In this document: piece after piece, positions 1 to 7,919 of the stretch
How positions within the stretch are numbered: position 1 is the stretch's first letter
Layout of the letters: each line of letters opens with the position of its first letter
From: Gammaproteobacteria bacterium
Lineage (GTDB): Bacteria; Pseudomonadota; Gammaproteobacteria; Berkiellales; Berkiellaceae
Reading direction: 5' to 3'
NCBI GenBank assembly: GCA_016874315.1
Contig: VGTX01000001.1
Coordinates: 1 to 30,225, forward strand
Length of the DNA stretch: 30,225 bases
Notes under the pieces: generated by a model
The model's database searches: none
What the model was told of the DNA's origin: nothing
Seen by the model: the letters and a program-made list of their open reading frames with translations, nothing else
Position numbers and translations under genes: made by a program

Positions 1-1
1 A

Positions 2-1003
2 CGTCGGTGGAGTAGTGGATTTGCATGGAATAATCCTGATGAAGATTTATCCGGATATGATGGTTATTTTTTCAGAGACGATCTTCTTCGAATTCAACAA
101 TTCTTATCGCAATATGATGATATTGATCGTTGGTCCTCTTCTGAAAATGCACCTGAATGGCTAACGGATTTATTTCCTAAAAAACACGATCGGATTCTCG
201 CGAAAAAACTTATTTCCCGTAAAAGAATGATCAAAGATCCTTATGAGCAATTTCTTTTGAAAGAGGCTGCAGAGCGGTCTGCCAAAGTCCATGCTGCACT
301 CGCTAAAAATAGATTTGAGGCTAAACCACATGAAAATTTCTGGCATGCAGATTGGATTACCTATGGGGCGCAATATAATCTCTCTAAGCAAGCTTATCAA
401 CCAATTATTGCTGGTGGGCCTCGTGCATGCTGCCTACATTACCACGGCAAAACCATGCCCCTTAATCAAGACAGATATATTTTAATTGATGCAGCATTTG
501 AGTATGAAGGATATACGGCGGATATTACTCGAGTATATTTTTGGAAGGCTAATGCTTGGGATCGAATAGTTTATGAAGGCTTGTTAAGTGTTCAAAAAAG
601 AATGATCGAAGCGTCAGTTGAAGGAACATCTTTGCCTAACTTACAGATTCAAACCCAGTATCTTATCGCAGAACTTTTGCAAGAGTGGGGTTGGGCACAG
701 GGCTCTCTTGAAAAAATTGTTGTCGAAGATGTTGCACAATACTATCCACATCGTATTGGCCATCCCTTGGGAATTGATGTCCATGATTTATGTGACGATC
801 GTGGATTAGTGGATGAACCATTACAAAATGGCGCAGTGATTACAATTGAGCCTGGCATATATATCGACCCTACTCTTTTTCCAGAAACGCATCCCGCTTA
901 TGGACTAGGATTAAGAATTGAAGATGATGTTCTTATTCATCACAATCAGCCTATTGTTTTAAGTCAGTTAGCTCCAAAAGAATGGAAAGATGTGGGTGCT
1001 TAA
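2..1003 (+). CDS. pepP: Xaa-Pro aminopeptidase (aminopeptidase P), 5'-truncated by window edge
   Basis: The reading frame is open from base 2, so the N-terminal part lies outside the window and an ATG at 227 is internal. The protein is an M24 'pita-bread' metallopeptidase that removes N-terminal residues preceding proline, in the cytoplasm. The five expected metal ligands are visible in order: Asp in LIDAAFE, Asp in ADITR, His in GHPLGIDVHD, Glu in ITIEPGIYI and Glu in LRIEDD. CLHYHG matches the family's substrate-side histidine segment. In many gammaproteobacteria pepP is near zapA but divergent from it; here both are on the same strand, 89 bases apart. Family assignment is firm; the missing N-terminal domain cannot be judged. 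Confidence 0.93.
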   Translation, partial: RRWSSGFAWNNPDEDLSGYDGYFFRDDLLRIQQFLSQYDDIDRWSSSENAPEWLTDLFPKKHDRILAKKLISRKRMIKDPYEQFLLKEAAERSAKVHAALAKNRFEAKPHENFWHADWITYGAQYNLSKQAYQPIIAGGPRACCLHYHGKTMPLNQDRYILIDAAFEYEGYTADITRVYFWKANAWDRIVYEGLLSVQKRMIEASVEGTSLPNLQIQTQYLIAELLQEWGWAQGSLEKIVVEDVAQYYPHRIGHPLGIDVHDLCDDRGLVDEPLQNGAVITIEPGIYIDPTLFPETHPAYGLGLRIEDDVLIHHNQPIVLSQLAPKEWKDVGA

Positions 1004-1092
1004 TATTGAATAGTATTTATTAAACAAGAAGATACACCAATTCTTTTTTATAATTTGCTATTATCAAATAAAGATTATCATAAAGGATCGAA

Positions 1093-1389
1093 ATGTTAAC
1101 CCTGACATTAGAGGTTTTCGGACAAAAACATTATCTGAATATTTCAGACGATCCAAAAGGAATTGGAGCACTATCATGTCAATTTGTGGAGGATGCGGCA
1201 AAAGAAATTACGCAATGGCCTCAGCGCGATAGAATGTATATTCATTTGGCACTACACGCCGCAATGCAATTTTATCAATCATTAAATGCTTCTGAAGATC
1301 GAGCCCGACAACTCGATCTTCACATTACTAAACTCTGTGGTATGATAGATCAGAATCTCGAATATTCGAGAACCGTTCTTGATCAATGA
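1093..1389 (+). CDS. zapA: Cell division protein ZapA
   Basis: This 98-residue cytoplasmic protein matches ZapA, which binds and bundles FtsZ filaments at the division site. It begins with a short beta-rich segment (LTLTLEVFGQKHYLNI), followed by an N-terminal helix region and a long C-terminal helix from about residue 60 suited to the tetrameric coiled coil. Length is typical of the family. The start is supported by AAAGGA six bases before ATG. The stop codon overlaps the first bases of the predicted mature 6S RNA, the gammaproteobacterial zapA-ssrS arrangement, and this strengthens a call that sequence alone would leave weaker. The 5-formyltetrahydrofolate cyclo-ligase gene that often follows ssrS is absent. 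Confidence 0.88.
   Translation: MLTLTLEVFGQKHYLNISDDPKGIGALSCQFVEDAAKEITQWPQRDRMYIHLALHAAMQFYQSLNASEDRARQLDLHITKLCGMIDQNLEYSRTVLDQ
1338..1346 (+). promoter_or_regulatory. ssrS: Extended -10 promoter candidate for 6S RNA
   Basis: Inside the 3' end of zapA there is TGG directly followed by TATGAT, an extended -10 element with five of six consensus bases. Transcription would start near 1352, about 36 bases before the predicted mature 6S RNA 5' end. This would imply a precursor that is trimmed, as is known for 6S RNA in enterobacteria. No convincing -35 box is seen. This is inference from motif and position only. Confidence 0.4.
1356..1371. repeat. Perfect 16-bp palindrome upstream of 6S RNA
   Basis: TCTCGAATATTCGAGA is a perfect palindrome inside the zapA 3' end. 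It sits between the extended -10 candidate and the 6S RNA 5' end. It could be a protein-binding site or a small hairpin in a 6S precursor leader. It could also be coding coincidence, because it encodes part of the Leu-Glu-Tyr-Ser-Arg stretch of ZapA. Confidence 0.5.
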
Positions 1390-1550
1390 AGCTTAGGCGG
1401 GGATAGCGATTTTTGAGCCGATGTCTTCCCATATCGGAGGTCTAACCTCTAGTGTGTGTGCATGCCTAAATCTTAGGAAGCCTAATCATTAGCGCGAGAC
1501 TTCCACTTGAACCTTCTGGTTCAACGATAATCCTGTTCTCACTAAGCTTC
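1388..1550 (+). ncRNA. ssrS: 6S RNA
   Basis: 6S RNA mimics an open promoter and sequesters sigma70 RNA polymerase in stationary phase. The element is about 163 nt, closed by a perfect 9-bp terminal stem (GAAGCTTAG at 1388-1396 with CTAAGCTTC at 1542-1550). Several blocks match E. coli 6S RNA: GAGCCGAT on the 5' side of the central region, the GCATGCC...AGGAAGCCTAA segment, and the late CTTGAACC...GGTTCAA hairpin. It lies immediately after zapA, the conserved gammaproteobacterial location. The 3' stem is followed by a T-rich stretch (TCTTTTATTTTTC) that can end transcription. Its 3' end overlaps the last codons of the convergent permease gene by nine bases. Confidence 0.93.
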
Positions 1551-2432
1551 TCTTTTATTTTTCTCATTTCTCACAGCTTGAATTGCTGCAATCATAATCA
1601 GAACTCCTCCCAAACATGTGTGAAGAGAAGGCTGTTCAGAGAAGAATATCCATCCACCCATCAATGCTAATAACACTTCAACATATTTCATTGGAGCTAA
1701 GTCAGAGAGCTTAAGAATCGATAACGCTCTTAATAAACAATAAAATAAGGCATTTGCATTACAACCTAAAGCTGCTAATAAAGAAAGCTCATATAATGAT
1801 GGCATTGTGAATGCGTAGAATGTACCTATTGCACAAAAAATAGATGTATACACTGCTGTCCAGAAAAGTGTAGAAACAAATGCTTCTTCACCACCTGATA
1901 TTTTGTTTAATAAATCAACATATGCAAAAAACCATGCTCCAACTAAGAGAGAAAGTTCTGCCATATGTAATGAGCCATGAGCCCAGACATTACCATGCAG
2001 TGTTAATAACACCCCAGCAAACCCTAAAAATGTTGCAATATACTGGCGTGTTGAGATCGACTCTCCTAAAAGCGAACGCGCCAAAACTAAATTCATTAAA
2101 GGAATTGTTAAATTAATCATCGTCGCTTGTACTAAATGCACATGTGGTAATGCCATTGTCCAAATAGACATTCCAGCGCCTAAAAACAAACTCCGTAAAA
2201 TATGAGTTCGATGATGAACACGTGCAGTTGCTTGTAAAGGTTTGTAGCACGTAACTAATAAAATCACAGCTGCAAAGAAAAATCTGAAAAAACTTACCTC
2301 TATCCCTGAGAGACGAAGGCCAATATGTTTAACAATCACGTCATTCGTTGTGGAAATAAGAAGCGATCCTAAAAACCATAGCCAAGCTTGAGTCGATCGT
2401 GATAATGAGATTGATCGTAAAACTAAAGACAT
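1542..2432 (-). CDS. EamA/DMT-superfamily permease
   Basis: This 296-residue integral inner-membrane protein has about ten hydrophobic segments in two halves, the layout of drug/metabolite transporter (EamA, RhaT-like) proteins. The first half carries the typical start ('...STTNDVIVKHIG...E-SFFRFFFAAVILL') and the second half ends with a helix rich in Gly/Ile/Ala and a short basic tail. Homologues export or import varied small metabolites, including S-adenosylmethionine in some intracellular bacteria; the substrate cannot be read from the sequence. No Shine-Dalgarno sequence is apparent before the ATG. The gene converges on 6S RNA and shares its last bases with it. It is divergent from the small hypothetical gene at 2635. 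Confidence 0.85.
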   Translation of the reverse strand: MSLVLRSISLSRSTQAWLWFLGSLLISTTNDVIVKHIGLRLSGIEVSFFRFFFAAVILLVTCYKPLQATARVHHRTHILRSLFLGAGMSIWTMALPHVHLVQATMINLTIPLMNLVLARSLLGESISTRQYIATFLGFAGVLLTLHGNVWAHGSLHMAELSLLVGAWFFAYVDLLNKISGGEEAFVSTLFWTAVYTSIFCAIGTFYAFTMPSLYELSLLAALGCNANALFYCLLRALSILKLSDLAPMKYVEVLLALMGGWIFFSEQPSLHTCLGGVLIMIAAIQAVRNEKNKREA

Positions 2433-2462
2433 AATATTCGTTATTATTTAATATAAATCAAC

Positions 2463-2468
2463 ATTATA
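2463..2468 (-). promoter_or_regulatory. -10 candidate for the EamA permease
   Basis: On the minus strand this is a consensus TATAAT, 31 bases before the permease start codon. No good -35 box is found at normal spacing, and the whole spacer is AT-rich, so chance occurrence is possible. Confidence 0.3.
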
Positions 2469-2572
2469 ATCGTTTTCCACTGTAAAATATATCAAAAGTT
2501 ATTAAATATCGGTAGATTTGTGATTTTGGATAAAAAATTCCATAAGCGCTTACTCAGTAGGGTGTTTATTTT

Positions 2573-2600
2573 TTGTACATACACTCTGAATTCAGATAAC
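2573..2600 (+). promoter_or_regulatory. Sigma70-type promoter candidate for the gene at 2635
   Basis: TTGTAC (2573-2578), a 16-base spacer and GATAAC (2595-2600) form a moderate promoter pair just ahead of the hypothetical gene. The -10 box coincides with the left arm of an inverted repeat, which suggests possible operator control. Inferred from motifs only. Confidence 0.3.
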
Positions 2601-2627
2601 ATGAAAAAATATATGTGAAGTTATCTG
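2593..2627. repeat. Inverted repeat, 8-bp arms, upstream of hypothetical gene
   Basis: CAGATAAC (2593-2600) and GTTATCTG (2620-2627) are perfect inverted arms separated by 19 bases. The right arm ends seven bases before the start codon at 2635. It could be an operator or an RNA hairpin that masks the translation start. No Shine-Dalgarno sequence is seen between the right arm and the ATG. Confidence 0.45.
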
Positions 2628-2634
2628 GCTATCT

Positions 2635-3171
2635 ATGGATTTTAAATCTCTTACCAATTCCCCTCTATCAATACGTGTTGATTGTTTTGATGAAAATCAT
2701 CAGAAGATAAAAACAAGTTATAACAAAGTGTTGCGGCAACTTAATGCAGTTAAAGTATCCTTTTGTTATGAACAGCCCAGTCAAATAATAAAATTCGAGA
2801 CAGTGTTTAAAGATTATCAAAATCTTCTTTTAACATTTGCTCAGGTCATGAATCATCCAATCCCTGCTACTGTGCTAGAAGCGAATTCTTCGATCGATCT
2901 AAGTATTGAGCGAATAAAATATGATTTACAGTTTTCAAGCTCCAGGGAGATTAATCAATCTAATATGTCAGAGTTAGATGAATTATCTGAAAATTTAGAA
3001 AAATCTTTTACTGAATTTTCAGCATATTTTTCAACTCTTCAAGAGTCGTTAGAAATTGAATTAGAAAAGGAAGTTTTTCAAGATTTTTGGAACAATGCTT
3101 CCGCAAAACCAATGATTTTTAATCGAGATTGTTCAAATTCCGATCTGAAAAAATCTGCTCTTAAAAAATAG
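2635..3171 (+). CDS. Hypothetical protein, 178 aa, helical
   Basis: I do not recognise this protein. It is 178 residues, without signal peptide or membrane segment, and appears soluble and mostly helical. An acidic, leucine-patterned stretch around residues 105-150 (ELDELSENLEKSFTEF) could form a coiled coil. The C-terminus is basic (SDLKKSALKK). The start codon has no good ribosome-binding site. An inverted repeat and a candidate promoter lie just upstream. It ends 40 bases before the aldolase gene on the same strand, so co-transcription is possible. Codon and base composition look like the neighbours, so it is probably real, but no function can be assigned. Confidence 0.6.
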   Translation: MDFKSLTNSPLSIRVDCFDENHQKIKTSYNKVLRQLNAVKVSFCYEQPSQIIKFETVFKDYQNLLLTFAQVMNHPIPATVLEANSSIDLSIERIKYDLQFSSSREINQSNMSELDELSENLEKSFTEFSAYFSTLQESLEIELEKEVFQDFWNNASAKPMIFNRDCSNSDLKKSALKK

Positions 3172-3211
3172 CACTTAACGAAGATACAGTATTTAACGCG
3201 AGAGGTCTGAC

Positions 3212-4207
3212 ATGGCACTTATTTCTTTGAAAAAAATATTAGATTTAGCTGCAGAGCATTCTGCCGCTATTCCAGCTTTTAATGTAAATAATTTGGAGCA
3301 AATTCAAGCAATTTGCGAGGCAGCTCAAGAAATGAATGCGCCAATAATTTTGCAAGCATCTAGCGGAGCAAGATCGTATGCGACCATTCCCTTTCTAAAA
3401 GGTCTCATTCAAGGTGCTTTAGAAAAATATCCTAATTTGCCAATTTGCTGGCATCAAGATCATGGACATACACCTGAAATATGTTTTGAATCTATTCGTG
3501 CTGGATTTTCATCAGTCATGATGGATGGCTCATTACTTGCAGACGGAAAAACCCCAAGTTCTTTTGAACACAATGTCACTGTTACCTCTCAAGTTGTTAG
3601 CGTGGCACATGCTCTTGGAGTCTCAGTTGAGGGAGAAATTGGCTGTTTAGGATCGCTAGAAACCGGCCTGGCTGGAGATGAGGATGGAACAGGTGCTCAA
3701 AATGCTCATTTTTCAGATTTACTCACCGATCCGGAAATGGCATATGAATTCGCTCTTAAAACTCATGTCGATGCTCTAGCTATTGCAATTGGTACCTCTC
3801 ATGGTGTTTCAAAATTTCAAAAACCACCCACTGAGGAAACTCTTTCATTAACACGATTATCTGAAATTCATCAGCGTTTGCCTAATATGCATTTAGTATT
3901 GCATGGAGCTTCAACTGTCGATCGGGCAACAGTTGAAAAAATTAATCAATATGGTGGTGCAATTCCGCTAACGTACGGAGTGCCCATTTCTGCATTGCAA
4001 AAAGCAATCACACTCGGCGTCCGTAAAATCAACATTGATACGGATTTAAGGTTGGCTGTCACTGCTGCAATTAGAGAATATTTCTACCAGCATCCTGAAG
4101 TTTTCGATCCGCGCTCTTACCTCAAGACAACACGTATAGCAATGCATAAAATTTGCTGCGATCGACTCATAGCGTTTGGTGCTGCAGGATTGGCAGCACA
4201 TCTTTGA
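3212..4207 (+). CDS. fba: Fructose-bisphosphate aldolase, class II
   Basis: This enzyme reversibly splits fructose-1,6-bisphosphate into dihydroxyacetone phosphate and glyceraldehyde-3-phosphate. It depends on zinc and acts in the cytoplasm. At 331 residues it resembles the CbbA/FbaA subtype used in glycolysis and the Calvin cycle. Landmarks in order are AIPAFNVNN near the N-terminus, the zinc/catalytic segment HQDHGH, SVMMDGS, VEGEIGCLGS, the zinc-binding AIGTSHG, LHGAS, and the phosphate-binding KINIDTDLRLA. A GAGAGG ribosome-binding site precedes the ATG. It stands alone apart from the small hypothetical gene upstream; a 12-bp palindrome (TTGATATATCAA, 4228-4239) lies after its stop. Confidence 0.95.
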   Translation: MALISLKKILDLAAEHSAAIPAFNVNNLEQIQAICEAAQEMNAPIILQASSGARSYATIPFLKGLIQGALEKYPNLPICWHQDHGHTPEICFESIRAGFSSVMMDGSLLADGKTPSSFEHNVTVTSQVVSVAHALGVSVEGEIGCLGSLETGLAGDEDGTGAQNAHFSDLLTDPEMAYEFALKTHVDALAIAIGTSHGVSKFQKPPTEETLSLTRLSEIHQRLPNMHLVLHGASTVDRATVEKINQYGGAIPLTYGVPISALQKAITLGVRKINIDTDLRLAVTAAIREYFYQHPEVFDPRSYLKTTRIAMHKICCDRLIAFGAAGLAAHL

Positions 4208-4300
4208 TAAGTTAATATAGCTACGTTTTGATATATCAAGAATAGGTATTAAATAATGCTTATCAAAGTTGCGATGTTATAGCATAAGTGAAAGTAGACT

Positions 4301-6877
4301 ATGATGGATGAGATGATAGAAGATATTACTGGTTCAAAATCTGAATCGATAGCATTCACTTTAAATAAGTACGGACTTGTAGAATATGCATCTTGGTTAG
4401 ACTTATTAGAGGAAATGCAAAGAGCAATTATTTTTTTTCAAAAGATACCGCAACAAACTCCTTGGGCTGCATACATTCGCCAAGAAGCAATCATATTGCA
4501 AAAAGATATCGCAATATTGCAGCACAATATGCGCAATACACAACAAGACCAACTTCATTACTTCTTTGAATCCGCATCCTATTTTCAAATGTTTATGTTC
4601 ATCACAGCTATATCTGATTACATAGAGGATTCGACGCTTTTTTTAGATTTTTGTGACTCTATAGAACATATACAAACTCATGATGAGCTATATACTTATC
4701 TCTCTGAATATCAAAAAAAAATCATAATTCCATTTCCTACAGAAGAGGATGATCTGGAGAAAGATCATGATGCACTTGATAAACTTGCTTTAAAAGCTGC
4801 GCAATGGAAAGAGCGCGATCAAAAAAGTTGGATTAATCCAAAGTTGGTAAATATATTTATTACAAGTGTTGAAGACCAGATTGCTGAAAGAAAATTAAAG
4901 TTCGATGCCTTTAAAGAGCAATGCGATATATTGATTGTTCAATTAAGACAATGGCAAGTAGCCTATAATATTCTTTCCTCTATAGAGTCAGACCCAGCAG
5001 CGAACGATCAAAAAACCATAGACCATGTCATTGAGTGGGAACGTGCGCTAGAAATGAGTACTCAGCTATCTGCTCCAATAATATCAAATTATCTCGATCT
5101 TGCGATTGAATATGGATGGATATATTCCGATCGAGTGAGTGCTCATTTAACAGAATATTGGACGCTGAGTGAAGAGGCTATAAAAATCTGTCAACAGGTT
5201 GAGAGAAGGTTAAATAGTTATTTTCCAATTCTTAAAGAATTTGATTGTATAGACCTATATTACGGTTATCGAAACTGGTCAGTACAAATGAGGTACGATC
5301 GTTATCGAAATTATTCCGGCACAAATCTTCATGAATATATCGATCGAAATGAAAAAAGCAATTTTTTAACGTATGCAATCAATGAAGATTTATATTCTGA
5401 ATTGATATTACCATACCTTCCAGAAAAATCGGATTTTTTCAATTCATTAGAATACCATTACAGTATATCTAATGACCTATTAGAACAGGCCAAATTTCAA
5501 TATGATCAATGTTTAAATGCCAATCATAACAACCCTGAAGAAACGCTCGATCGATATCAAAAATGGCGCAACACACTCGAAATTTTACACAGCGCACATA
5601 ATACAGGTATACATATCCAATGGGATAGTCTTCCTCGCATAAGAGAAAAATTCTTTCTAATATTGAAGGCGCATTTTATTGACCGTAACACACATATTAC
5701 CGAGCTTAAATTAAAGTTAAAGAATATATTACAGCACTGGAATTCATTGAGACCCTACAGCGGATACCCAACTCTTGTGTTGAGCGCTGTAGGATTTGTA
5801 TATTCGGGCCCAAGCCTTTGGGGGCGCGGTGTTCTTACGTATGGAATGCTAGAAACACTATTGTGGTTAGATTTTTTCCTTTTACTCAATCCTGCAGAGA
5901 GAGTAACACTCCAATCACCATATCTTCTTGATGATCAATACCAGAATATTACTTATTTGATAGCTGAAGTAGAATTAAAAAACATCATTACAGCATGGGA
6001 AGAATTATTGATTGATTTTTTTCCATCGATAAGATTGCTATCCGATCGATCTATGTCCCTGCAATACCCCTCGATCGAAAAATATAATTTTTCGGATATC
6101 ATTTTCCATGATGATGTCCTTACTCCACCGCTTGATGGAATGGACACATTAGAAACACAACTTCGCTTTATTGCATATGTTTTTCTACTCGTCTGTAAAG
6201 AAAGTCACTCATTAGAAGAGCTTGTCGCTATTGATATTCAAAAAGAACTTGAAGGCTGGATAAAATCTCATCGCGGTTTAGATTGTGTTCGAACAACGAA
6301 AAGCGAGGATGAGCTCTCTGATTTAGATCTCGAATGCATGAAACCTGTAGAGTATTTCTCAGCCGATCGAAGAGTGCCTGAAAAAATACAGCATATTATG
6401 AGCACTATGGTAAATTGCGGCGCGATTAGTCGTATAAAAAATGTGGCTTATTTATGTGAAACGCTCTTTTCGCTGATTTTAGTGAGCCCATATCACCAGT
6501 ATCTTTTTGTTGAAGAATGGAAAAAGACCCTTAACAATGTGGTTAATCTCTCTTCTGGATTACAATTTGTTAACAGTCTTCGGAATTCGTGTAATATCGC
6601 TATTAGTATAATGCGGGATGTATTTGCAAAAATTAATTTTGTGTGGCGTTCAGACACAGATTATATAAAAAAAGAATCGATTCAAGCATACAGTAATGTT
6701 ATAAAAAATATTAATAAAGCCTATAAGCCTGAAAATCAAAAATGCCCGCATCCAACTGAATTGAGATATGAAGCTCAACATCTCCTTTTCTCAAAAGAAC
6801 AGTTTATAGATGCTCATCCGAGTAAAGATAATTTACATAAAGACGCTCTTGTCTATCATATTAAGAATAACATATAG
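4301..6877 (+). CDS. Large orphan protein, 858 aa, with apparent internal helical repeats
   Basis: I do not recognise this protein. It is 858 residues with no signal peptide and is rich in Trp, Tyr and acidic residues. It looks mostly alpha-helical. Three segments share a pattern of [Leu/Ile]-Asp, then Trp a few residues on with charged neighbours, starting near residues 158, 239 and 415. The second and third also share a later H-[LI]-T-E motif (AHLTEY and THITEL), suggesting divergent repeats. A hydrophobic, glycine-containing stretch at about 485-530 (PTLVLSAVGFVYSG...) could touch or cross a membrane. The start could be ATG 4301 or 4304. It sits alone between the aldolase and the RMND1/YagE gene, 137 bases upstream of the latter. 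A host-directed effector is conceivable but nothing in the sequence shows it. Confidence 0.75.
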   Translation: MMDEMIEDITGSKSESIAFTLNKYGLVEYASWLDLLEEMQRAIIFFQKIPQQTPWAAYIRQEAIILQKDIAILQHNMRNTQQDQLHYFFESASYFQMFMFITAISDYIEDSTLFLDFCDSIEHIQTHDELYTYLSEYQKKIIIPFPTEEDDLEKDHDALDKLALKAAQWKERDQKSWINPKLVNIFITSVEDQIAERKLKFDAFKEQCDILIVQLRQWQVAYNILSSIESDPAANDQKTIDHVIEWERALEMSTQLSAPIISNYLDLAIEYGWIYSDRVSAHLTEYWTLSEEAIKICQQVERRLNSYFPILKEFDCIDLYYGYRNWSVQMRYDRYRNYSGTNLHEYIDRNEKSNFLTYAINEDLYSELILPYLPEKSDFFNSLEYHYSISNDLLEQAKFQYDQCLNANHNNPEETLDRYQKWRNTLEILHSAHNTGIHIQWDSLPRIREKFFLILKAHFIDRNTHITELKLKLKNILQHWNSLRPYSGYPTLVLSAVGFVYSGPSLWGRGVLTYGMLETLLWLDFFLLLNPAERVTLQSPYLLDDQYQNITYLIAEVELKNIITAWEELLIDFFPSIRLLSDRSMSLQYPSIEKYNFSDIIFHDDVLTPPLDGMDTLETQLRFIAYVFLLVCKESHSLEELVAIDIQKELEGWIKSHRGLDCVRTTKSEDELSDLDLECMKPVEYFSADRRVPEKIQHIMSTMVNCGAISRIKNVAYLCETLFSLILVSPYHQYLFVEEWKKTLNNVVNLSSGLQFVNSLRNSCNIAISIMRDVFAKINFVWRSDTDYIKKESIQAYSNVIKNINKAYKPENQKCPHPTELRYEAQHLLFSKEQFIDAHPSKDNLHKDALVYHIKNNI

Positions 6878-6936
6878 TGCACATGCACAAATCATTGTTT
6901 AATTGACTGGTAAACTTAGAGAATAGACTCATCAAA

Positions 6937-6963
6937 TTGACAAATTTGAAAAATATCTAAAAT
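6937..6963 (+). promoter_or_regulatory. Promoter candidate for the RMND1/YagE gene
   Basis: TTGACA (6937-6942) is a consensus -35 box. TAAAAT (6958-6963) could serve as -10, but the 15-base spacer is short. The -35 box lies in a small inverted repeat (CAAATT at 6933-6938 and AATTTG at 6943-6948). Weak, motif-only inference. Confidence 0.3.
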
Positions 6964-7014
6964 GATGTAAGATATCTTAGTTAAGAAATAATATATTTGA
7001 GTGAATACACGATT

Positions 7015-7872
7015 ATGAGATGTGCGTCCTTTTGTAGCGCCGAAGCTTATCATATTGATGATTTTTCTAAGTTTTTAAGAAACGAGGGCTTCGAGCCTAA
7101 GTTTTATGATGATGTAATTCATATCCAGAAAAGAGCCCACCACGACGAACGTGTTTCAGATGCGTTCTTTTTTCCTTATGGGTGTTTGGTTACTTGGGAT
7201 ATGGATGAAGACGAAGAGCTCCAAATGCTTGAGCTGGTCGAATCTTTTCAGAAAAATTCTATCGATCCGTTAATTAAAGATCTTTCTTTTTATACAATTA
7301 ATCAAGAAGATAGTGGACAAGAAGAGGCTATTATTGATGAAGAAGATGATTATATCATCCTGCCATCAGACGATCCGCTCATTAAGCTGTCCCTTTCACA
7401 TGCTTTATCTCAATCTGTTAAATTAAGCTCATTTGAACTGTCTATTTCTGAGACAATTGCTCAAACACGTAGCGTTCCAGAAGAATTAGCCACAACAGGC
7501 CGAACTTCGTTATCGAGCGAACAACTCACAAAATTAATGGGTAAGCTCTTTGCACAGCGCGATTCTATGAACTTGGATAGCGATATTTTGGATACACCAG
7601 AGTTTTTCTGGAGACGTCCCAAATATGAATCTTTCTATCAACGAGGATCGCAATATCTTGATATCCAGGCGCGTGTAGCAATTCTCAATCGTAAACTTGA
7701 CCGATTACATGAGCTCTATGAGATTCTATCTAATGAACATAAGCACTTACACTCAACTCGACTCGAGTGGGTTGTGATTCTATTGATTCTTATCGAAGTC
7801 TTGTTCAGTATTGTGCGCGACCGAGATTTATTATCAACATTGATTCTCAGTGTTCTTGGAATGTCGCATTAA
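7015..7872 (+). CDS. RMND1/YagE (DUF155) family membrane protein
   Basis: The 285-residue product matches the RMD1/RMND1/YagE (DUF155) family. Mitochondrial RMND1 is an inner-membrane protein needed for mitochondrial translation; bacterial members are poorly understood. Landmarks are an N-terminal RCASFCSAEAY segment, an aromatic block FFFPYGCLVTW near residue 52, SHALSQSVKL near 128, LDTPEFFWRRP near 192, and a C-terminal membrane helix RLEWVVILLILIEVL near 249. These occur in the same order and spacing as in RMND1. Residues 85-120 form a very acidic linker. The ATG at 7015 matches the family N-terminus; an in-frame TTG at 6997 would add six residues. The topology is a soluble domain with a C-terminal anchor. 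Confidence 0.85.
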   Translation: MRCASFCSAEAYHIDDFSKFLRNEGFEPKFYDDVIHIQKRAHHDERVSDAFFFPYGCLVTWDMDEDEELQMLELVESFQKNSIDPLIKDLSFYTINQEDSGQEEAIIDEEDDYIILPSDDPLIKLSLSHALSQSVKLSSFELSISETIAQTRSVPEELATTGRTSLSSEQLTKLMGKLFAQRDSMNLDSDILDTPEFFWRRPKYESFYQRGSQYLDIQARVAILNRKLDRLHELYEILSNEHKHLHSTRLEWVVILLILIEVLFSIVRDRDLLSTLILSVLGMSH

Positions 7873-7919
7873 AGCTGAATCAACACAATAAATAATAAAA
7901 ATATTCTGAGATTTTTTCT

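Noticed and set aside
227..1003. Treating the ATG at 227 as the start of a short, truncated peptidase gene
   Set aside because: The same frame is open back to base 2 and the upstream residues fit a PepP N-terminal region, so the truncation is only by the window edge.
1004..1092. TTGCTA...TATCAT as a zapA promoter
   Set aside because: The 15-base spacer is short and the start site would fall on the ribosome-binding site, leaving essentially no leader, so I did not list it.
1545..1565. T-rich stretch after 6S RNA as a separate terminator element for the EamA gene
   Set aside because: It lies inside the EamA coding sequence on the minus strand and reads as A-rich there. It can only serve the plus-strand 6S RNA, so it is described with that gene.
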